Part shown: piece by piece, positions 33,865 to 43,177 of the stretch
How positions within the stretch are numbered: position 1 is the first letter of the stretch
Layout: the number at the start of each line of letters is the position of its first letter
DNA from: CAZUMW01 sp964621615
GTDB taxonomy: Bacteria; Desulfobacterota; WTBG01; CAIYCZ01; CAIRTM01
Direction of reading: 5' to 3'
Assembly: GCA_964621615.1 (NCBI GenBank)
Contig: CAZUMW010000013.1
Location: 33,718 to 97,717, forward strand
Length of the DNA: 64,000 nt
Notes under the pieces: model-generated
What the model was told of the DNA's origin: nothing
What the model saw: only the letters and a program-made list of their open reading frames with translations
Databases searched by the model: none
Position numbers and translations under genes: made by a program

Positions 33865-35312
33865 GCATACGTACGCGACTGTGTACAATTATTGTTTTGT
33901 GTTTTTGTGCGGCAGCGGCCCCCGGCTTCAAGGCTCCGGCTGCGGAGGACAAAGCCTGCAAAGACGATACCGCCTGGAGGCAGGCAGCCCGGACGGTCAT
34001 GCAGCACACGCAGCGTGCCCGCGAGGATGCCGCCCGCACACAGGATCTTATCAGGCAGGAGCGAAAGCGCCTCAAGGAGCAGATTACCTCACTGCAGGCC
34101 CGGGCCAACCGGCTTCGCACATTGTTCAACAGCCGCAAACAGCGCTTCGAGAAATTGCTTGAGCACGAGCGCGAGCTTGCACAGCACCTTGAAAATGAGC
34201 GCGAGGAAATAAAAATTATTCAAACTACGGTGAAAACAGCTACAAAAGATCTTAACAGCCAGCTTGCTGAGGGGTTCATGGCTGCCGAGCCTAACGGGCC
34301 GGGCAGCGAAATCAGAGCGCTGGCGGAATCCGATCGCTTTCCCGGCATGAACGGTATCCGGACCCTGGCCGGCAGTCTGCTTGAAACCATACAGCGCTCA
34401 GGCAGCATTACCGTGCGCAAAGGCACGTTCACCGCCACTTCCGGCAGCACTGTGGAAGGGGAGATTCTTCGGGCGGGAATGCTGACTGCATGCTACCGGA
34501 ACCCGGACGGAACTGCCGGCTATCTGCGCGCCGGGCCGGGGGGCGGGCTTGTCGCCGTTCGGGGTGATCTTCCGCGGGGTGTCGGCACACGCATCGGCCG
34601 CTATATGAGCGGCGGTTCCGAAAGCCTGTTTCTTGACCTTTCCCACGGCGCAGTCTTTCAGCAATTCGCTTCAGAAAAACCCTTTATTGAACGGCTGCGT
34701 TCCGGAGGTGTCCTGGTATGGCCCATATTGCTCGTGGGTTTCGTCGCGCTGTGTCTGGTGGTAGAGCGCCTCTTTTTTCTTGGACGCATTCGCTCCAACA
34801 CCGACGCGATCATGGAGAAGGTGACTGAGATGGGGTCAGGCTGCAGCTGGCAGGAATGCCGGCGCTTCTGCGAGAAGCGGCCGCATATACCGGTGTGCCG
34901 GGTTATGCTCAGCGCGCTGCAGCATCTGGGAACATCCCGCGATGTGATTGAAGATGCGCTGCAGGAAGCGCTGCTCAAAGAGCTGCCGCAGCTTGAGCGC
35001 TTTGTGCCGACCCTGAGCGTGCTTGCGGCTATCGCCCCCCTGCTGGGGCTTCTTGGGACCGTAACCGGCATGATCAGCACGTTTCAGGTCATTACCCTGT
35101 TCGGCACCGGTGATCCGCGGATGATGTCTGGCGGCATTTCAGAGGCCCTGGTGACCACGCAGCTCGGGCTTGCGGTGGCGATACCGATCATGTTTATGCA
35201 CCATATTCTGGAGCGGCGGGTTGATGCGATTATCGGCGACATGGAGGAAAAAGGAACAGCGTTTGCCGTAACGCTTGCCGCCAACGAAACGGTCGAGCCG
35301 GCATCGGCTTGA
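33861..35312 (+). CDS. ttpC: TtpC-like ExbB-family protein with N-terminal coiled coil
   Basis: A 483-residue protein starting at TTG, overlapping the DUF3450 stop. A signal peptide (CTIIVLCFCAAAAPGFKA) leads to a periplasmic coiled coil (RTQDLIRQERKRLKEQITSL) and a beta region. From about residue 290 is the MotA/TolQ/ExbB domain: GVLVWPILLVGFVALCLVVE, then LSVLAAIAPLLGLLGTVTGM. TtpC is the extra component of TonB2 systems, needed for TonB2 function in Vibrio. Confidence 0.88.
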   Translation: MSIRTRLCTIIVLCFCAAAAPGFKAPAAEDKACKDDTAWRQAARTVMQHTQRAREDAARTQDLIRQERKRLKEQITSLQARANRLRTLFNSRKQRFEKLLEHERELAQHLENEREEIKIIQTTVKTATKDLNSQLAEGFMAAEPNGPGSEIRALAESDRFPGMNGIRTLAGSLLETIQRSGSITVRKGTFTATSGSTVEGEILRAGMLTACYRNPDGTAGYLRAGPGGGLVAVRGDLPRGVGTRIGRYMSGGSESLFLDLSHGAVFQQFASEKPFIERLRSGGVLVWPILLVGFVALCLVVERLFFLGRIRSNTDAIMEKVTEMGSGCSWQECRRFCEKRPHIPVCRVMLSALQHLGTSRDVIEDALQEALLKELPQLERFVPTLSVLAAIAPLLGLLGTVTGMISTFQVITLFGTGDPRMMSGGISEALVTTQLGLAVAIPIMFMHHILERRVDAIIGDMEEKGTAFAVTLAANETVEPASA

Positions 35313-35323
35313 AGGGAAGGATC

Positions 35324-35938
35324 ATGGGTGACATAATCGGAAGCTATTTTACTTCAGGCGGACCGGTCATGGTGCCCCTGGCAGCTGTTTCAGTGTGGAT
35401 GTGGGCGCTTATTCTGCTGAAAATGCGGGAATTTGACAGCTGCATCAGGCAGGAGCGGCACATACACAGTGCAGAGCTGAAGAGAAACGCTTCCGATATA
35501 CATGGCGCTCAGTGGCAGCGAAACATTGCCGCCGCGTTTTTGCAGGGCCGTTCAGGAGTGCGTGAGCTTGACCGCAACCTCCTGGAGAGTATCCTCTCCC
35601 GGAGCATTATTGAAAGCGAGCGGCATCTGGGCATGATTGCGGCACTTGCAGCCATTGCTCCGCTGCTGGGCCTGCTGGGAACGGTCGGCGGCATGATTAC
35701 AACCTTTGACGTTATCGCCGCATTCGGCACCGGAAACGCGCGCGCGCTTTCATCGGGCATCTCGGAAGCGCTGATTACGACGCAGGCGGGCCTGGTCGTG
35801 TCCGTTCCGGGCCTGCTCATGGGCGGGATTCTCCGGCAGCGGGCGCGGCGGCTTCACCATCGCATGAGGCACTTCGGCGTTGAGCTGTTCCGCGAGCTGG
35901 AGCCCCCACTGCGCTCACGGCTCGCAGGCTGCCCGTGA
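35324..35938 (+). CDS. exbB: ExbB2-like proton channel
   Basis: About 204 residues from ATG 35324 (GAAGGGAAGGATC before it). Three membrane segments: GGPVMVPLAAVSVWMWALIL, ALAAIAPLLGLLGTVGGM and ALITTQAGLVVSVPGLLMGG. Works with ExbD2 and TtpC in the TonB2-type energising complex. It is shorter than TtpC and has no N-terminal periplasmic part. Confidence 0.9.
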   Translation: MGDIIGSYFTSGGPVMVPLAAVSVWMWALILLKMREFDSCIRQERHIHSAELKRNASDIHGAQWQRNIAAAFLQGRSGVRELDRNLLESILSRSIIESERHLGMIAALAAIAPLLGLLGTVGGMITTFDVIAAFGTGNARALSSGISEALITTQAGLVVSVPGLLMGGILRQRARRLHHRMRHFGVELFRELEPPLRSRLAGCP

Positions 35939-35951
35939 AAAGGAGAACGGC

Positions 35952-36365
35952 ATGAACAGCATACGGTACAGCCGGCTCAGAGGCCGGCAGACAACAGAGC
36001 TGAATATGGCACCGCTCATGGACATGGTTTTCATTCTTCTGATTTTTTTTATCGTGACCACCAGCTTTGTAAAAGAGGCGGGCGTTGATGTGGAGCGGCC
36101 GGCTGCACAGACAGCCGCTGTCAAAGAGAGCACCAATATGGTTATTGCAGTCACGGCCGAAGACCGCGTGTATATCGAGGGCAGGCCAGTCGACATCCAG
36201 TCGATCAGGGCCCGCATGGAGCGGTTTTTAGCTGAAACGGCCGGGGGATCGGTTGTCATAGCAGCAGACCGCAACAGCCATAACGGCACAGTGATCAGCG
36301 TGCTTGACGGCTGCCGCATGGCAGGCGTTCAGACAATCAGCGTTGCAGCAAGGAAGCCCAAATGA
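35952..36365 (+). CDS. exbD: ExbD2-like biopolymer transport protein
   Basis: About 137 residues from ATG 35952, with AAAAGGAG upstream. One membrane helix carries the proton-relay Asp (MAPLMDMVFILLIFFIVTTS) and a periplasmic domain follows (VIAADRNSHNGTVISVLDGC). It overlaps tonB by four bases (ATGA). Confidence 0.92.
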   Translation: MNSIRYSRLRGRQTTELNMAPLMDMVFILLIFFIVTTSFVKEAGVDVERPAAQTAAVKESTNMVIAVTAEDRVYIEGRPVDIQSIRARMERFLAETAGGSVVIAADRNSHNGTVISVLDGCRMAGVQTISVAARKPK

Positions 36366-37015
36366 AGCGCTATCGCAGCTCGGCAGCAGGCGGTATGGGC
36401 ATTGTGCTCGGAACCTGTGTAATAAATCTGCTTCTTTTTCTTGGCATCCCGCTGCTTTCCCGTATCGGGCCGCCCGGCGGGGTGCAGCACTATGACACGC
36501 CGGTGCTTATCAGCAGGGCACCGCCTCCGCCGGAACCTGAACCGGCGGTTGCTGAGAAGCCTCCTGAGGAAAAACCTCCGCCTCACATTAAACAGACGCC
36601 TGAGGCCCGCCTCCGGAAGCCGAAGCAGCCCCCGCGCATCAGCAGGTTCATGCCGCAGCTGGAAATGCGCCTGTCCCCCGGCATAAATTCCGGCGTGACC
36701 GTGCCCGTGTTTGAGGGCGGCGGCGGGTATGAAATAGTAGATGTTGATGTCGCGCCGCGACTGATCAGAAAAGTTAATCCGGCATATCCGTACCGCGCCC
36801 GCCGCAGGCAGCTTATCGGCCGAGTGGTGGTGCGGTTTCTTGTGGACAGTAAGGGCCGGGTGCGCGAGCTGTCCATACAGGACTCGACGCCTTCCGGGGT
36901 ATTTGATGCGGCGGTGCTGAATGCAGTTTCAAAATGGCGGTTTAACCCGGGCATGAAAGGCGGCAGAGCCGTCTCGACCTGGATGGTACTGCCGCTGGAG
37001 TTTGATTTGTCATGA
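36362..37015 (+). CDS. tonB: TonB2-like energy transducer
   Basis: A 217-residue protein: one N-terminal helix (GIVLGTCVINLLLFLGIPLL), a Pro-rich linker (APPPPEPEPAVAEKPPEEKP), then the TonB fold with AYPYRARRRQLIGRVVVRFL and KWRFNPGMKGGRAVSTWMVL. It overlaps the TPR gene by four bases. Paralogue of the smaller TonB at 5813. Confidence 0.92.
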   Translation: MKRYRSSAAGGMGIVLGTCVINLLLFLGIPLLSRIGPPGGVQHYDTPVLISRAPPPPEPEPAVAEKPPEEKPPPHIKQTPEARLRKPKQPPRISRFMPQLEMRLSPGINSGVTVPVFEGGGGYEIVDVDVAPRLIRKVNPAYPYRARRRQLIGRVVVRFLVDSKGRVRELSIQDSTPSGVFDAAVLNAVSKWRFNPGMKGGRAVSTWMVLPLEFDLS

Positions 37016-38301
37016 AACAACTGGCGCTGAACAGATCGGCTGCTGTATGTGCAGGCATATTAGCGTTTGGGGCTGTGCTTTCATTAGCCGCCGGCGGGTC
37101 CGGAGCAGAGCGGCTTTCCCTGAGAGCACAGGCGGTCTTGCATAATGCCGGCAGGCGTATTGATCAGCAGCAGTACGAAGCTGCTGTCAGTATATTGCAG
37201 CCCTTTATTGACCGGCATGAAAAGGTGCCGGCGGCTGCGTATGTGCTGCTCGGCAATGCGTTATACCTGCAGGGAAGCCCCGCCCGGGCACGCGAAGCCT
37301 TTTGCACAGGCCTGCAGGCGTACAGGGGCAGCTATTCGCTGTGCCACAACTGTGCTGTCACCTCCTATGAGGCCGGCGCATATGACGAAGCAGCGCAGCT
37401 GTTCGAAGAGGCCTGCCGCATTGTTCGTGCCTCATCCGGCACGCCTCCTGAAAACAGCACCGCCGGGAAAGGTGACTGTGGCCGCATGCTTTACCAGGCA
37501 GCCGCTTCGTGGTATCAGGCTGGGCGCTTTCGCGAGACGCGGCGCGTTCTTGAGGGCCTTGTTGAAGACAAAAAGCAGCCGGAGCCGGATTGGCTCACCC
37601 TGCTGGTGCACACCTATATCGAGCTGAAACGTTCTGACAGGGCGCAGGAAACGCTTGCGCGGCTGCTGCGCATTATGCCGGATATGCCGCAGTACTGGAA
37701 GCTCCTGGCACAGCTTCGCTGTGAGAAGAGCCAATACCGGGAGGCGGCCGCTGCGCTGGCCGTAGCAGTGTCGCTCGATCCGCAGCCGGACCGGGGCGAC
37801 CTGCAGGCTCTTGCGGACCTGTATCTGTCCCTGGGCGCGCCGCTGCAGGCAGCACATGTTCTCAACCGCATAGACAACTGCAGTGCTGCGGGCAGCCTGT
37901 ACGGACTGATCTCCCGCTCATATGAGCGGGCGCACCGCTACGAGGAGGCCCTTTCGTTTCTTGAAAAGGCGCGCTCCCGAATGCCCCCCGGACAGTACTG
38001 CCTGACACAGGCACAGATCCTGTACCGCCGGGGCAGCCACGAAGATGCGCTGCATGTGCTTTCCGGCTGTGAAGCCGATAATGCCACGGGCCAAGTCGGC
38101 ATCCTAACAGGCCGTATTGCCTGGGACCTTTCACGCTGGGGAACCGCCCGCAGCGCCCTGGAAAAGGCTGCTGCAATTCCTGCAGCGCGCGATCAGGTGC
38201 TGGCCGGGCTGGAAGTGCTTGACTCTCTTGATGCAGCACGCACCGATCCGCCGTCCGGCATAAGCGCAGCTGCACGGCGGCAGGGTACAACTGATCAATG
38301 A
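37012..38301 (+). CDS. Tetratricopeptide-repeat protein of the TonB2 operon
   Basis: A 429-residue protein with a signal-like N-terminus (SAAVCAGILAFGAVLSLAAG) and about nine TPR-like helical pairs, for example YVLLGNALYLQGSPARAREA and YRGSYSLCHNCAVTSYEAGA. A TPR protein closes TonB2 clusters in gamma-proteobacteria. Probably periplasmic and involved in protein contacts; direct function is not visible. Confidence 0.85.
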   Translation: MKQLALNRSAAVCAGILAFGAVLSLAAGGSGAERLSLRAQAVLHNAGRRIDQQQYEAAVSILQPFIDRHEKVPAAAYVLLGNALYLQGSPARAREAFCTGLQAYRGSYSLCHNCAVTSYEAGAYDEAAQLFEEACRIVRASSGTPPENSTAGKGDCGRMLYQAAASWYQAGRFRETRRVLEGLVEDKKQPEPDWLTLLVHTYIELKRSDRAQETLARLLRIMPDMPQYWKLLAQLRCEKSQYREAAAALAVAVSLDPQPDRGDLQALADLYLSLGAPLQAAHVLNRIDNCSAAGSLYGLISRSYERAHRYEEALSFLEKARSRMPPGQYCLTQAQILYRRGSHEDALHVLSGCEADNATGQVGILTGRIAWDLSRWGTARSALEKAAAIPAARDQVLAGLEVLDSLDAARTDPPSGISAAARRQGTTDQ

Positions 38302-38331
38302 TAACAGCATACCGGTAAAGAAAGGGACGTT

Positions 38332-40380
38332 ATGAAAAAATGTTCAGCCTGGGTTTTGACAGCAGCAATTGTCATGCTCTTTCCTGCGGCTCATCCTGCC
38401 GGAGCGGCCGGCAATAAGGATAATGGCTCCGAAGCGGCGAAGGCCGCACAGGGCGAGGTGCGCATGCATAAGGTTGTCGTCAGCGCAACACGCTCTGAAA
38501 AAGCCATCAATGAGATTTTTTCCGATGTCGGCGTGGTGTCGGGCATTGAAATAGAAAATGCAGCCGCAAACAATGTTGATGATCTGCTGCGCAAACTGAG
38601 CGGCATCGATGTTGACAAGCAGGCCGATCTGGGGATGCGCATGCCGGCCAGCTACAATATCCGGGGCGTGGTGGGAAGAAACCGTGTTCTATTTATGGTC
38701 GACGGCGTGCCGATCAACTCTCCGCTTACCGGCTTTGTCGAAGCCAATCAGGTGCAGATGTCCTCCATAGAGCGCATCGAACTGGTGAAAGGTGCTTTTT
38801 CCTCCCTGTACGGCAGCAATGCCATGGGAGGCGTAATCAATGTAATCACCAGAAAGCGTATGACAGACGGCGTAGAAACGGTCCCGTACTTAAAAGCCGG
38901 CAGCGATGATTTCCGTGAAGCAGGGGTTCGATTGACCGGGCGGCGCGGCCCGTTGCATATCGCGCTGAATGCATCCCGCCGCTCTATCGACAACCAGTTC
39001 AGAAACGGTAAAACCGTGGACTACAATTACAATATGCTGAGCGGCGCATTTGAAAAAGAATACACAGCAGCCCGCAACGCCGGCTACCGGGACAGCCGCA
39101 TCTTTATGCGCCTTGATTATGACATCGATGAGGATACCGGCGTGTCGCTGACCGGCAGCTATACGGATGCATATGTCGGCCTGGATATAACCAGGCATCT
39201 TGCCGTACCCCGCGACAAATATGCCGACCGCAGCTTCTGGTTCATCAGCGGCGAGGCATATACCCGGAAGTGGGACCGTGTAGATTTAAAGCTGCGGCTG
39301 TACAGCAATTATGACGGGAACCGAGCCAAGCGCGAAAACATTAAAGAGACGCCGCTACCCGGATTTCACTATGAGTGGGGCACTCAGTTTTACTGGGGCC
39401 GCGATACAGGTATCGAGGCCCGGGCAGCCCTGCCGTGGGGCTCTGTGCACTTTCTGACCGCCGGAATCGACTGCTCCTATACGGAAGGATACTGGAAAAA
39501 CCGGTCCCGGGACCGGCATACTATCGGAACGGTGCTGGACAGAAGCATGAATCAGCAGGCCGTGTATCTGCAAAACGAAACCGAGCTGTTTTCCTGCCTG
39601 ATCGTCACTCTCGGCGGGCGGTTAGATATTAATTCCCGCAGCAATGAAGCGTTTTCGCCCAAGCTGGGGGTGCTGTACAAAGTTACCGACCGAATCTGCG
39701 TGCGCGGGTCCGTAGGCAAATCGTTCCGCGCCCCAAACCTGAGCGAGATGTACATGCCGGCATGGGAAATGATTCCCGGCATCCCCTTTATGTCAAATCC
39801 CGATCTCGATCCGGAAAACATCACATCCTATGACCTCGGGGTGTCCATCGATGTGACCGACTGGATGCGGTTCACGCTTACCGCGTTTTATACCGAGGCG
39901 GATGACCTTATCTACCCGGTTATGAGCGGCGGAAAAATGCAGTATGAGAACCTGAGCGCAGTTGATACAGACGGTTTTGAAGCCGGGCTGGAAGGCGATA
40001 TTCTGCCCTGGCTCAGCGGCTATATAAATTATACCTACACACACGCTGTCGACCGTGATGAGGGGCGTCTTGGCGATGCGCCCCTGCACCGCGCAAATGC
40101 AGGGCTGCGGGCAGTCTGCCACCCCACAGCGCACAGCCGCCTCACGACATCACTTGATGCACGATTTACCGACACCATGTTCTATAAGGACCGTATGACC
40201 GGCACGCCGACGGAGCTGTCATCCTACACCGTTGTTGATCTGGCGCTCCGGCTCGAGCTATTTGAGCGTATCAGCCTCAAGGGAGTGATCACCAACCTGA
40301 CCGACAAGGAGTACCTGCAGCACAATGCCTATATCGGGCCCGAGCGCTCGTACTGGATGGAGATGAAATACCGTTTTTGA
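38332..40380 (+). CDS. TonB-dependent receptor (BtuB-like paralogue)
   Basis: A 682-residue receptor in the TonB2 operon, 30 bp after the TPR gene. Signal peptide to about GAAG, TonB box HKVVVSATRSEKA, plug motifs DDLLRKLSGIDVDKQADLGM, RNRVLFMVDGVPINSPLTGF, VKGAFSSLYGSNAMGGVINV. It is clearly homologous to the B12-riboswitch-controlled receptor at 56451: for example FRAPNLSEMYMPAWEMIPGI against FRAPNLSELYQPTWQMIPGI. It lacks a riboswitch of its own. The ligand may be a corrinoid or a different metal chelate. Confidence 0.92.
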   Translation: MKKCSAWVLTAAIVMLFPAAHPAGAAGNKDNGSEAAKAAQGEVRMHKVVVSATRSEKAINEIFSDVGVVSGIEIENAAANNVDDLLRKLSGIDVDKQADLGMRMPASYNIRGVVGRNRVLFMVDGVPINSPLTGFVEANQVQMSSIERIELVKGAFSSLYGSNAMGGVINVITRKRMTDGVETVPYLKAGSDDFREAGVRLTGRRGPLHIALNASRRSIDNQFRNGKTVDYNYNMLSGAFEKEYTAARNAGYRDSRIFMRLDYDIDEDTGVSLTGSYTDAYVGLDITRHLAVPRDKYADRSFWFISGEAYTRKWDRVDLKLRLYSNYDGNRAKRENIKETPLPGFHYEWGTQFYWGRDTGIEARAALPWGSVHFLTAGIDCSYTEGYWKNRSRDRHTIGTVLDRSMNQQAVYLQNETELFSCLIVTLGGRLDINSRSNEAFSPKLGVLYKVTDRICVRGSVGKSFRAPNLSEMYMPAWEMIPGIPFMSNPDLDPENITSYDLGVSIDVTDWMRFTLTAFYTEADDLIYPVMSGGKMQYENLSAVDTDGFEAGLEGDILPWLSGYINYTYTHAVDRDEGRLGDAPLHRANAGLRAVCHPTAHSRLTTSLDARFTDTMFYKDRMTGTPTELSSYTVVDLALRLELFERISLKGVITNLTDKEYLQHNAYIGPERSYWMEMKYRF

Positions 40381-40460
40381 TTCTGCTTATTATTCTGATT
40401 TGTTGTCGGCTGATCCGAAATGTTATGCTGCCGGGATAGCATTGCGATCGGAATCGGTAT

Positions 40461-41039
40461 TTATTTTTTCCAGTCATATCTGTTCATTGCAAAACCGGGA
40501 ACCCATTCTTTCAAAATTACATGTTCGGGTGTGATTTTGATGATATTAAGCATCTCAATCGCCCGCTTGAGCATCCGCTCATACTCCTTGTCTGAAAGCT
40601 TTTTGTGCGCGAGCATATGCTTCATCAGCTTGTGCGCCACATTGTCCATATTCCACTTGCGGACTTTAGACCAGAAAAGACGGGGCCTTTCCTGTGCGGT
40701 TATGAGCTCGGCGGTGCCGAACAGCTGCAGGCTTTTCTGAAACGTGCCGTGATCGAGCGGCTGCTCATACACGACTGCCGACACTTTCTTGTTGCGCTTA
40801 ATGTTTTTAATTTTTCCGCCGGGCTCGCCGAAAACGTAGAGGGTCATGCCGTCGTTAAAAAATTCAACAACAGTTGCCCGGGGGTCGCTTCCGGAGCATG
40901 TTGCAAGAACCAGTGCATTGCGGTGGTCTATGCCGCAGCTGTGTTTGCCGGGCTTCGGGTCTTTCTGCCCTGATGTTGCACTCAGAAATTCTATAATGTC
41001 TTTCTTGATCTGTGCTTTTGTTTTTTTCTGTTTGCCCAT
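40461..41039 (-). CDS. Pyridoxamine 5'-phosphate oxidase-like flavin-binding protein
   Basis: About 192 residues from ATG 41039 (GGAGG upstream). A split-barrel flavin/heme-binding fold is suggested by HRNALVLATCSGSDPRATVV and LQLFGTAELITAQERPRLFW. Members include pyridoxamine-phosphate oxidases and HugZ-like heme utilisation proteins; the C-terminal part (KITPEHVILKEWVPGFAMNR) is characteristic of the family. Just upstream on the same strand is a heme-c-bearing relative, so a linked redox function is likely. Confidence 0.75.
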   Translation of the reverse strand: MGKQKKTKAQIKKDIIEFLSATSGQKDPKPGKHSCGIDHRNALVLATCSGSDPRATVVEFFNDGMTLYVFGEPGGKIKNIKRNKKVSAVVYEQPLDHGTFQKSLQLFGTAELITAQERPRLFWSKVRKWNMDNVAHKLMKHMLAHKKLSDKEYERMLKRAIEMLNIIKITPEHVILKEWVPGFAMNRYDWKK

Positions 41040-41089
41040 AAATCCTCCATTCTGCATGCAGGTGAACATGTGTTACCGTATAGTGCCTG

Positions 41090-41839
41090 TCATTGTTTTT
41101 CCCATATTTGTTTCAGATGCATCCCTTCTGTGCGAAACCGGTGATCGGTAATAACGATCCGTTCGGGGACTACTTTTGTAATCAGCTGGTTGTTTCGGAT
41201 TTTTTTCAGCATTTCGGGAGTAAGCTCAACTCCGGGAGGAAGATGAACGCTGTCAAGACATACGTTGAGCGCTTTTTCAAACTCCGGGTCGCCGGCCTTT
41301 AACTGCACTGCCTTGCCTGCAATCTGCACCCCAAGGGGATCCACAAAGTATTGATAGTCATCCCTGTGCCGTACATACACAAGACAAACAGAAGGATTTG
41401 CCGCAATATGAAACAGTTTCTCGGTCTGTTTTTCCGAAGATGCATACAGCGCAAGCGTTTGCGGATCAAGGGTAAACTCCATGCATGTTCCCAGCGGCTC
41501 ATTGTCAAACGATGTGCTCAGGACATACATCTCTCTGTAGTTGCCTGCGCCTTTAAGCGCATCGATAATGGATGCGCGTATCCTGTCGCGGGGAAGGCGG
41601 CCCATTTCGCTCTTTTTAAGGGTCATGGTTGCACTGGTGTATGCATCGACCCCGTTCCATTTATGACAGTCGACGCATTTCAACTCCTCATCATGGGGCA
41701 TATGACGCACGGGTTTCTTTTTCGGCTTTATATAGATGTGTTTCGGACCGCCCTTTTCCCACAAGGCGTCCTGAGCAATACCGATACCGGTCACACAAAA
41801 AACAATCGCCGGCAGTAGTAATAAAGCCCGGTTCAGCAT
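41090..41839 (-). CDS. Periplasmic fusion: c-type heme site plus PNPOx-like domain
   Basis: A 249-residue protein with a signal peptide (ALLLLPAIVFCVTGIGIA). Residues 46-59 carry a single covalent heme motif CVDCH (55-59) with nearby His residues (HMPHDEE) for axial ligation. From about residue 90 to 245 there is a pyridoxamine-phosphate-oxidase-like split barrel (DPQTLALYASSEKQTEKLFH; SVCLVYVRHRDDYQYFVDPL). Heme c and split-barrel domains together are uncommon. A periplasmic electron transfer enzyme is likely; substrate unknown. Confidence 0.8.
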   Translation of the reverse strand: MLNRALLLLPAIVFCVTGIGIAQDALWEKGGPKHIYIKPKKKPVRHMPHDEELKCVDCHKWNGVDAYTSATMTLKKSEMGRLPRDRIRASIIDALKGAGNYREMYVLSTSFDNEPLGTCMEFTLDPQTLALYASSEKQTEKLFHIAANPSVCLVYVRHRDDYQYFVDPLGVQIAGKAVQLKAGDPEFEKALNVCLDSVHLPPGVELTPEMLKKIRNNQLITKVVPERIVITDHRFRTEGMHLKQIWEKQ

Positions 41840-41846
41840 AGCGTAA

Positions 41847-42242
41847 TCACCCTTCCTGAGCGTTTATGTCTGTTTGAGCTCTGATGGCCTCCAGGTTCTT
41901 CTTCGCCTCAAGCTCATCCATGGGCCCCATTTCAAGTACTTCAGAAAGAAACACCAATCCTTTTTCAAGTGTTTCGCATATATACTGCTCACAGTGAGCG
42001 CAGTTCGGAATATTTTTCTCCATGCAGCATTTTCGAATACCGCAGATAGCACAGTAGTCAAGATGCCTCCCTGAGCTGAGACAACCGTCACAGGATATGC
42101 TTGCCGGATCGACCTCAACGTCAAGCTGTCTGCCCCACAGCTCTGCTGTTTCTTTGCGCAGTGCGTCGTTGTTTTCCTGCGTCGCAATATATGCGGCACA
42201 GCCACTGCATTCCAGTCCGCAGCAGGCGATGATTTTTTCCAT
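41847..42242 (-). CDS. DUF3795-family Cys-rich protein
   Basis: A 131-residue protein with ten or more Cys. The pattern CCGLECSGCAAYIATQE then CDGCLS, CAICGIRKCC and CAHCEQY is that of DUF3795, an uncharacterised family common in anaerobes and thought to bind Fe-S or metal. It lies seven bases upstream of the heme-PNPOx gene, so the three genes 42242-40461 may be one operon. Confidence 0.85.
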   Translation of the reverse strand: MEKIIACCGLECSGCAAYIATQENNDALRKETAELWGRQLDVEVDPASISCDGCLSSGRHLDYCAICGIRKCCMEKNIPNCAHCEQYICETLEKGLVFLSEVLEMGPMDELEAKKNLEAIRAQTDINAQEG

Positions 42243-42559
42243 AATACATTCCTTTACAATTATGGTTTCAGGGTTCCTGTGTATGTATATCGCCTTTGTT
42301 AATTATCAAGCGCGGCGGCGATTTTTTTCATAATATCCGGAACAGGCAGCTCGACATAAAACAGCGCACGGCCGCCATAGGCGATTTCGGAAATGTAAGG
42401 TTAGTTCTGCCAGGTCTTTTGTACTCCATAGCAGCACTCCATCATAGGGGTGAGGTGTGTACGCGTTATTGAATATGGATACAAATCCATTTTTACCACG
42501 GCTTTACTTCACTGTCAAAAAATTATTGACACCAAAGCCCAAAAATAGTTTGATAATAG
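42243..42559. other. Intergenic region with a C-terminal gene remnant
   Basis: Read on the minus strand, 42299-42394 gives PYISEIAYGGRALFYVELPV and then PDIMKKIAAALDN and a stop. It looks like the end of a lost gene: amphipathic, no start, and preceded by a stop. I cannot name the family. The rest of the stretch holds no recognisable signal before the riboswitch. Confidence 0.35.
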
Positions 42560-42740
42560 CAGCTTTGGTGCTGCTTCGGCTTAATAGGAAATCCCGTGGA
42601 AATCGGGAACGGTCCCGCCGCTGTAACCGGGGACGACCTCTGCAAAAAACCACTGCTTCTCTTTATAGGAAGCGGGAAGGTGCAGACAGTAGAGCGATCC
42701 GGAAGTCAGAAGACCTGCCTGAGCGATTATAGTGCTGTGC
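42560..42740 (+). promoter_or_regulatory. Cobalamin riboswitch controlling two small genes
   Basis: It has the core of the family: GGCTTAATAGGAAATCCCGT, then CCCGCCGCTGTAACCGGGGA, and the B12 box GTCAGAAGACCTGCC (42706-42719). The order and spacing are normal. It is followed by a terminator and then by two small unknown genes. Confidence 0.93.
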
Positions 42741-42797
42741 TCCTGCGTGGTGACAGGGCGATACGGCAAACTGAATGGGTGAAGCAAGCTGGGTGCA

Positions 42798-42836
42798 ACC
42801 CTTCAATCTTTTTGTGAGATTGAAGGGTTTTTTTTT
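42798..42836 (+). terminator. Intrinsic terminator of the riboswitch
   Basis: Stem ACCCTTCAATCT (42798-42809) / AGATTGAAGGGT (42817-42828) followed by about nine T. It lies between the aptamer and the gene, as expected for transcriptional control. Confidence 0.92.
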
Positions 42837-42887
42837 GCCGCAGCATAATCCTTCAGAACACACAACATAACGAAAGGAGCCGGTGGC

Positions 42888-43148
42888 ATGAAGACAGGAA
42901 TAATTGTATATTTTTACGGCAGTGAGCCGCTTGAATGGAATGCCGAAGATGCAGCGGCGCATATAAAAAAAAGTGCCGGGGCTGATCTTGTTGAGATAAT
43001 AACAGACAAAAGCGGACATCTGTCGGTATCAGATGCATGGCGGATGCTGCTGGCAAGGGGCATGAACCACATCTTCTGCATGACGGGCGAGTTCACATCA
43101 ACAGGCAGCCTGCGGCTCAAAGAGGACCGGCTTCGCCTGTGCGGATAA
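42888..43148 (+). CDS. B12-riboswitch-controlled small protein of unknown function
   Basis: An 86-residue protein with a good ribosome site (AAAGGAG). The opening TGIIVYFYGSEPLEW and then DLVEIITDKSGHLSVSDAWR suggest a small alpha/beta fold, and a Cys lies in HIFCMTGEF. I recognise no family. Its position directly after a cobalamin riboswitch and terminator makes a role in B12 or cobalt metabolism likely. No membrane segment or signal peptide. Confidence 0.75.
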   Translation: MKTGIIVYFYGSEPLEWNAEDAAAHIKKSAGADLVEIITDKSGHLSVSDAWRMLLARGMNHIFCMTGEFTSTGSLRLKEDRLRLCG

Positions 43149-43177
43149 AAACACCTTTATACGGGGGTATACAAGCC

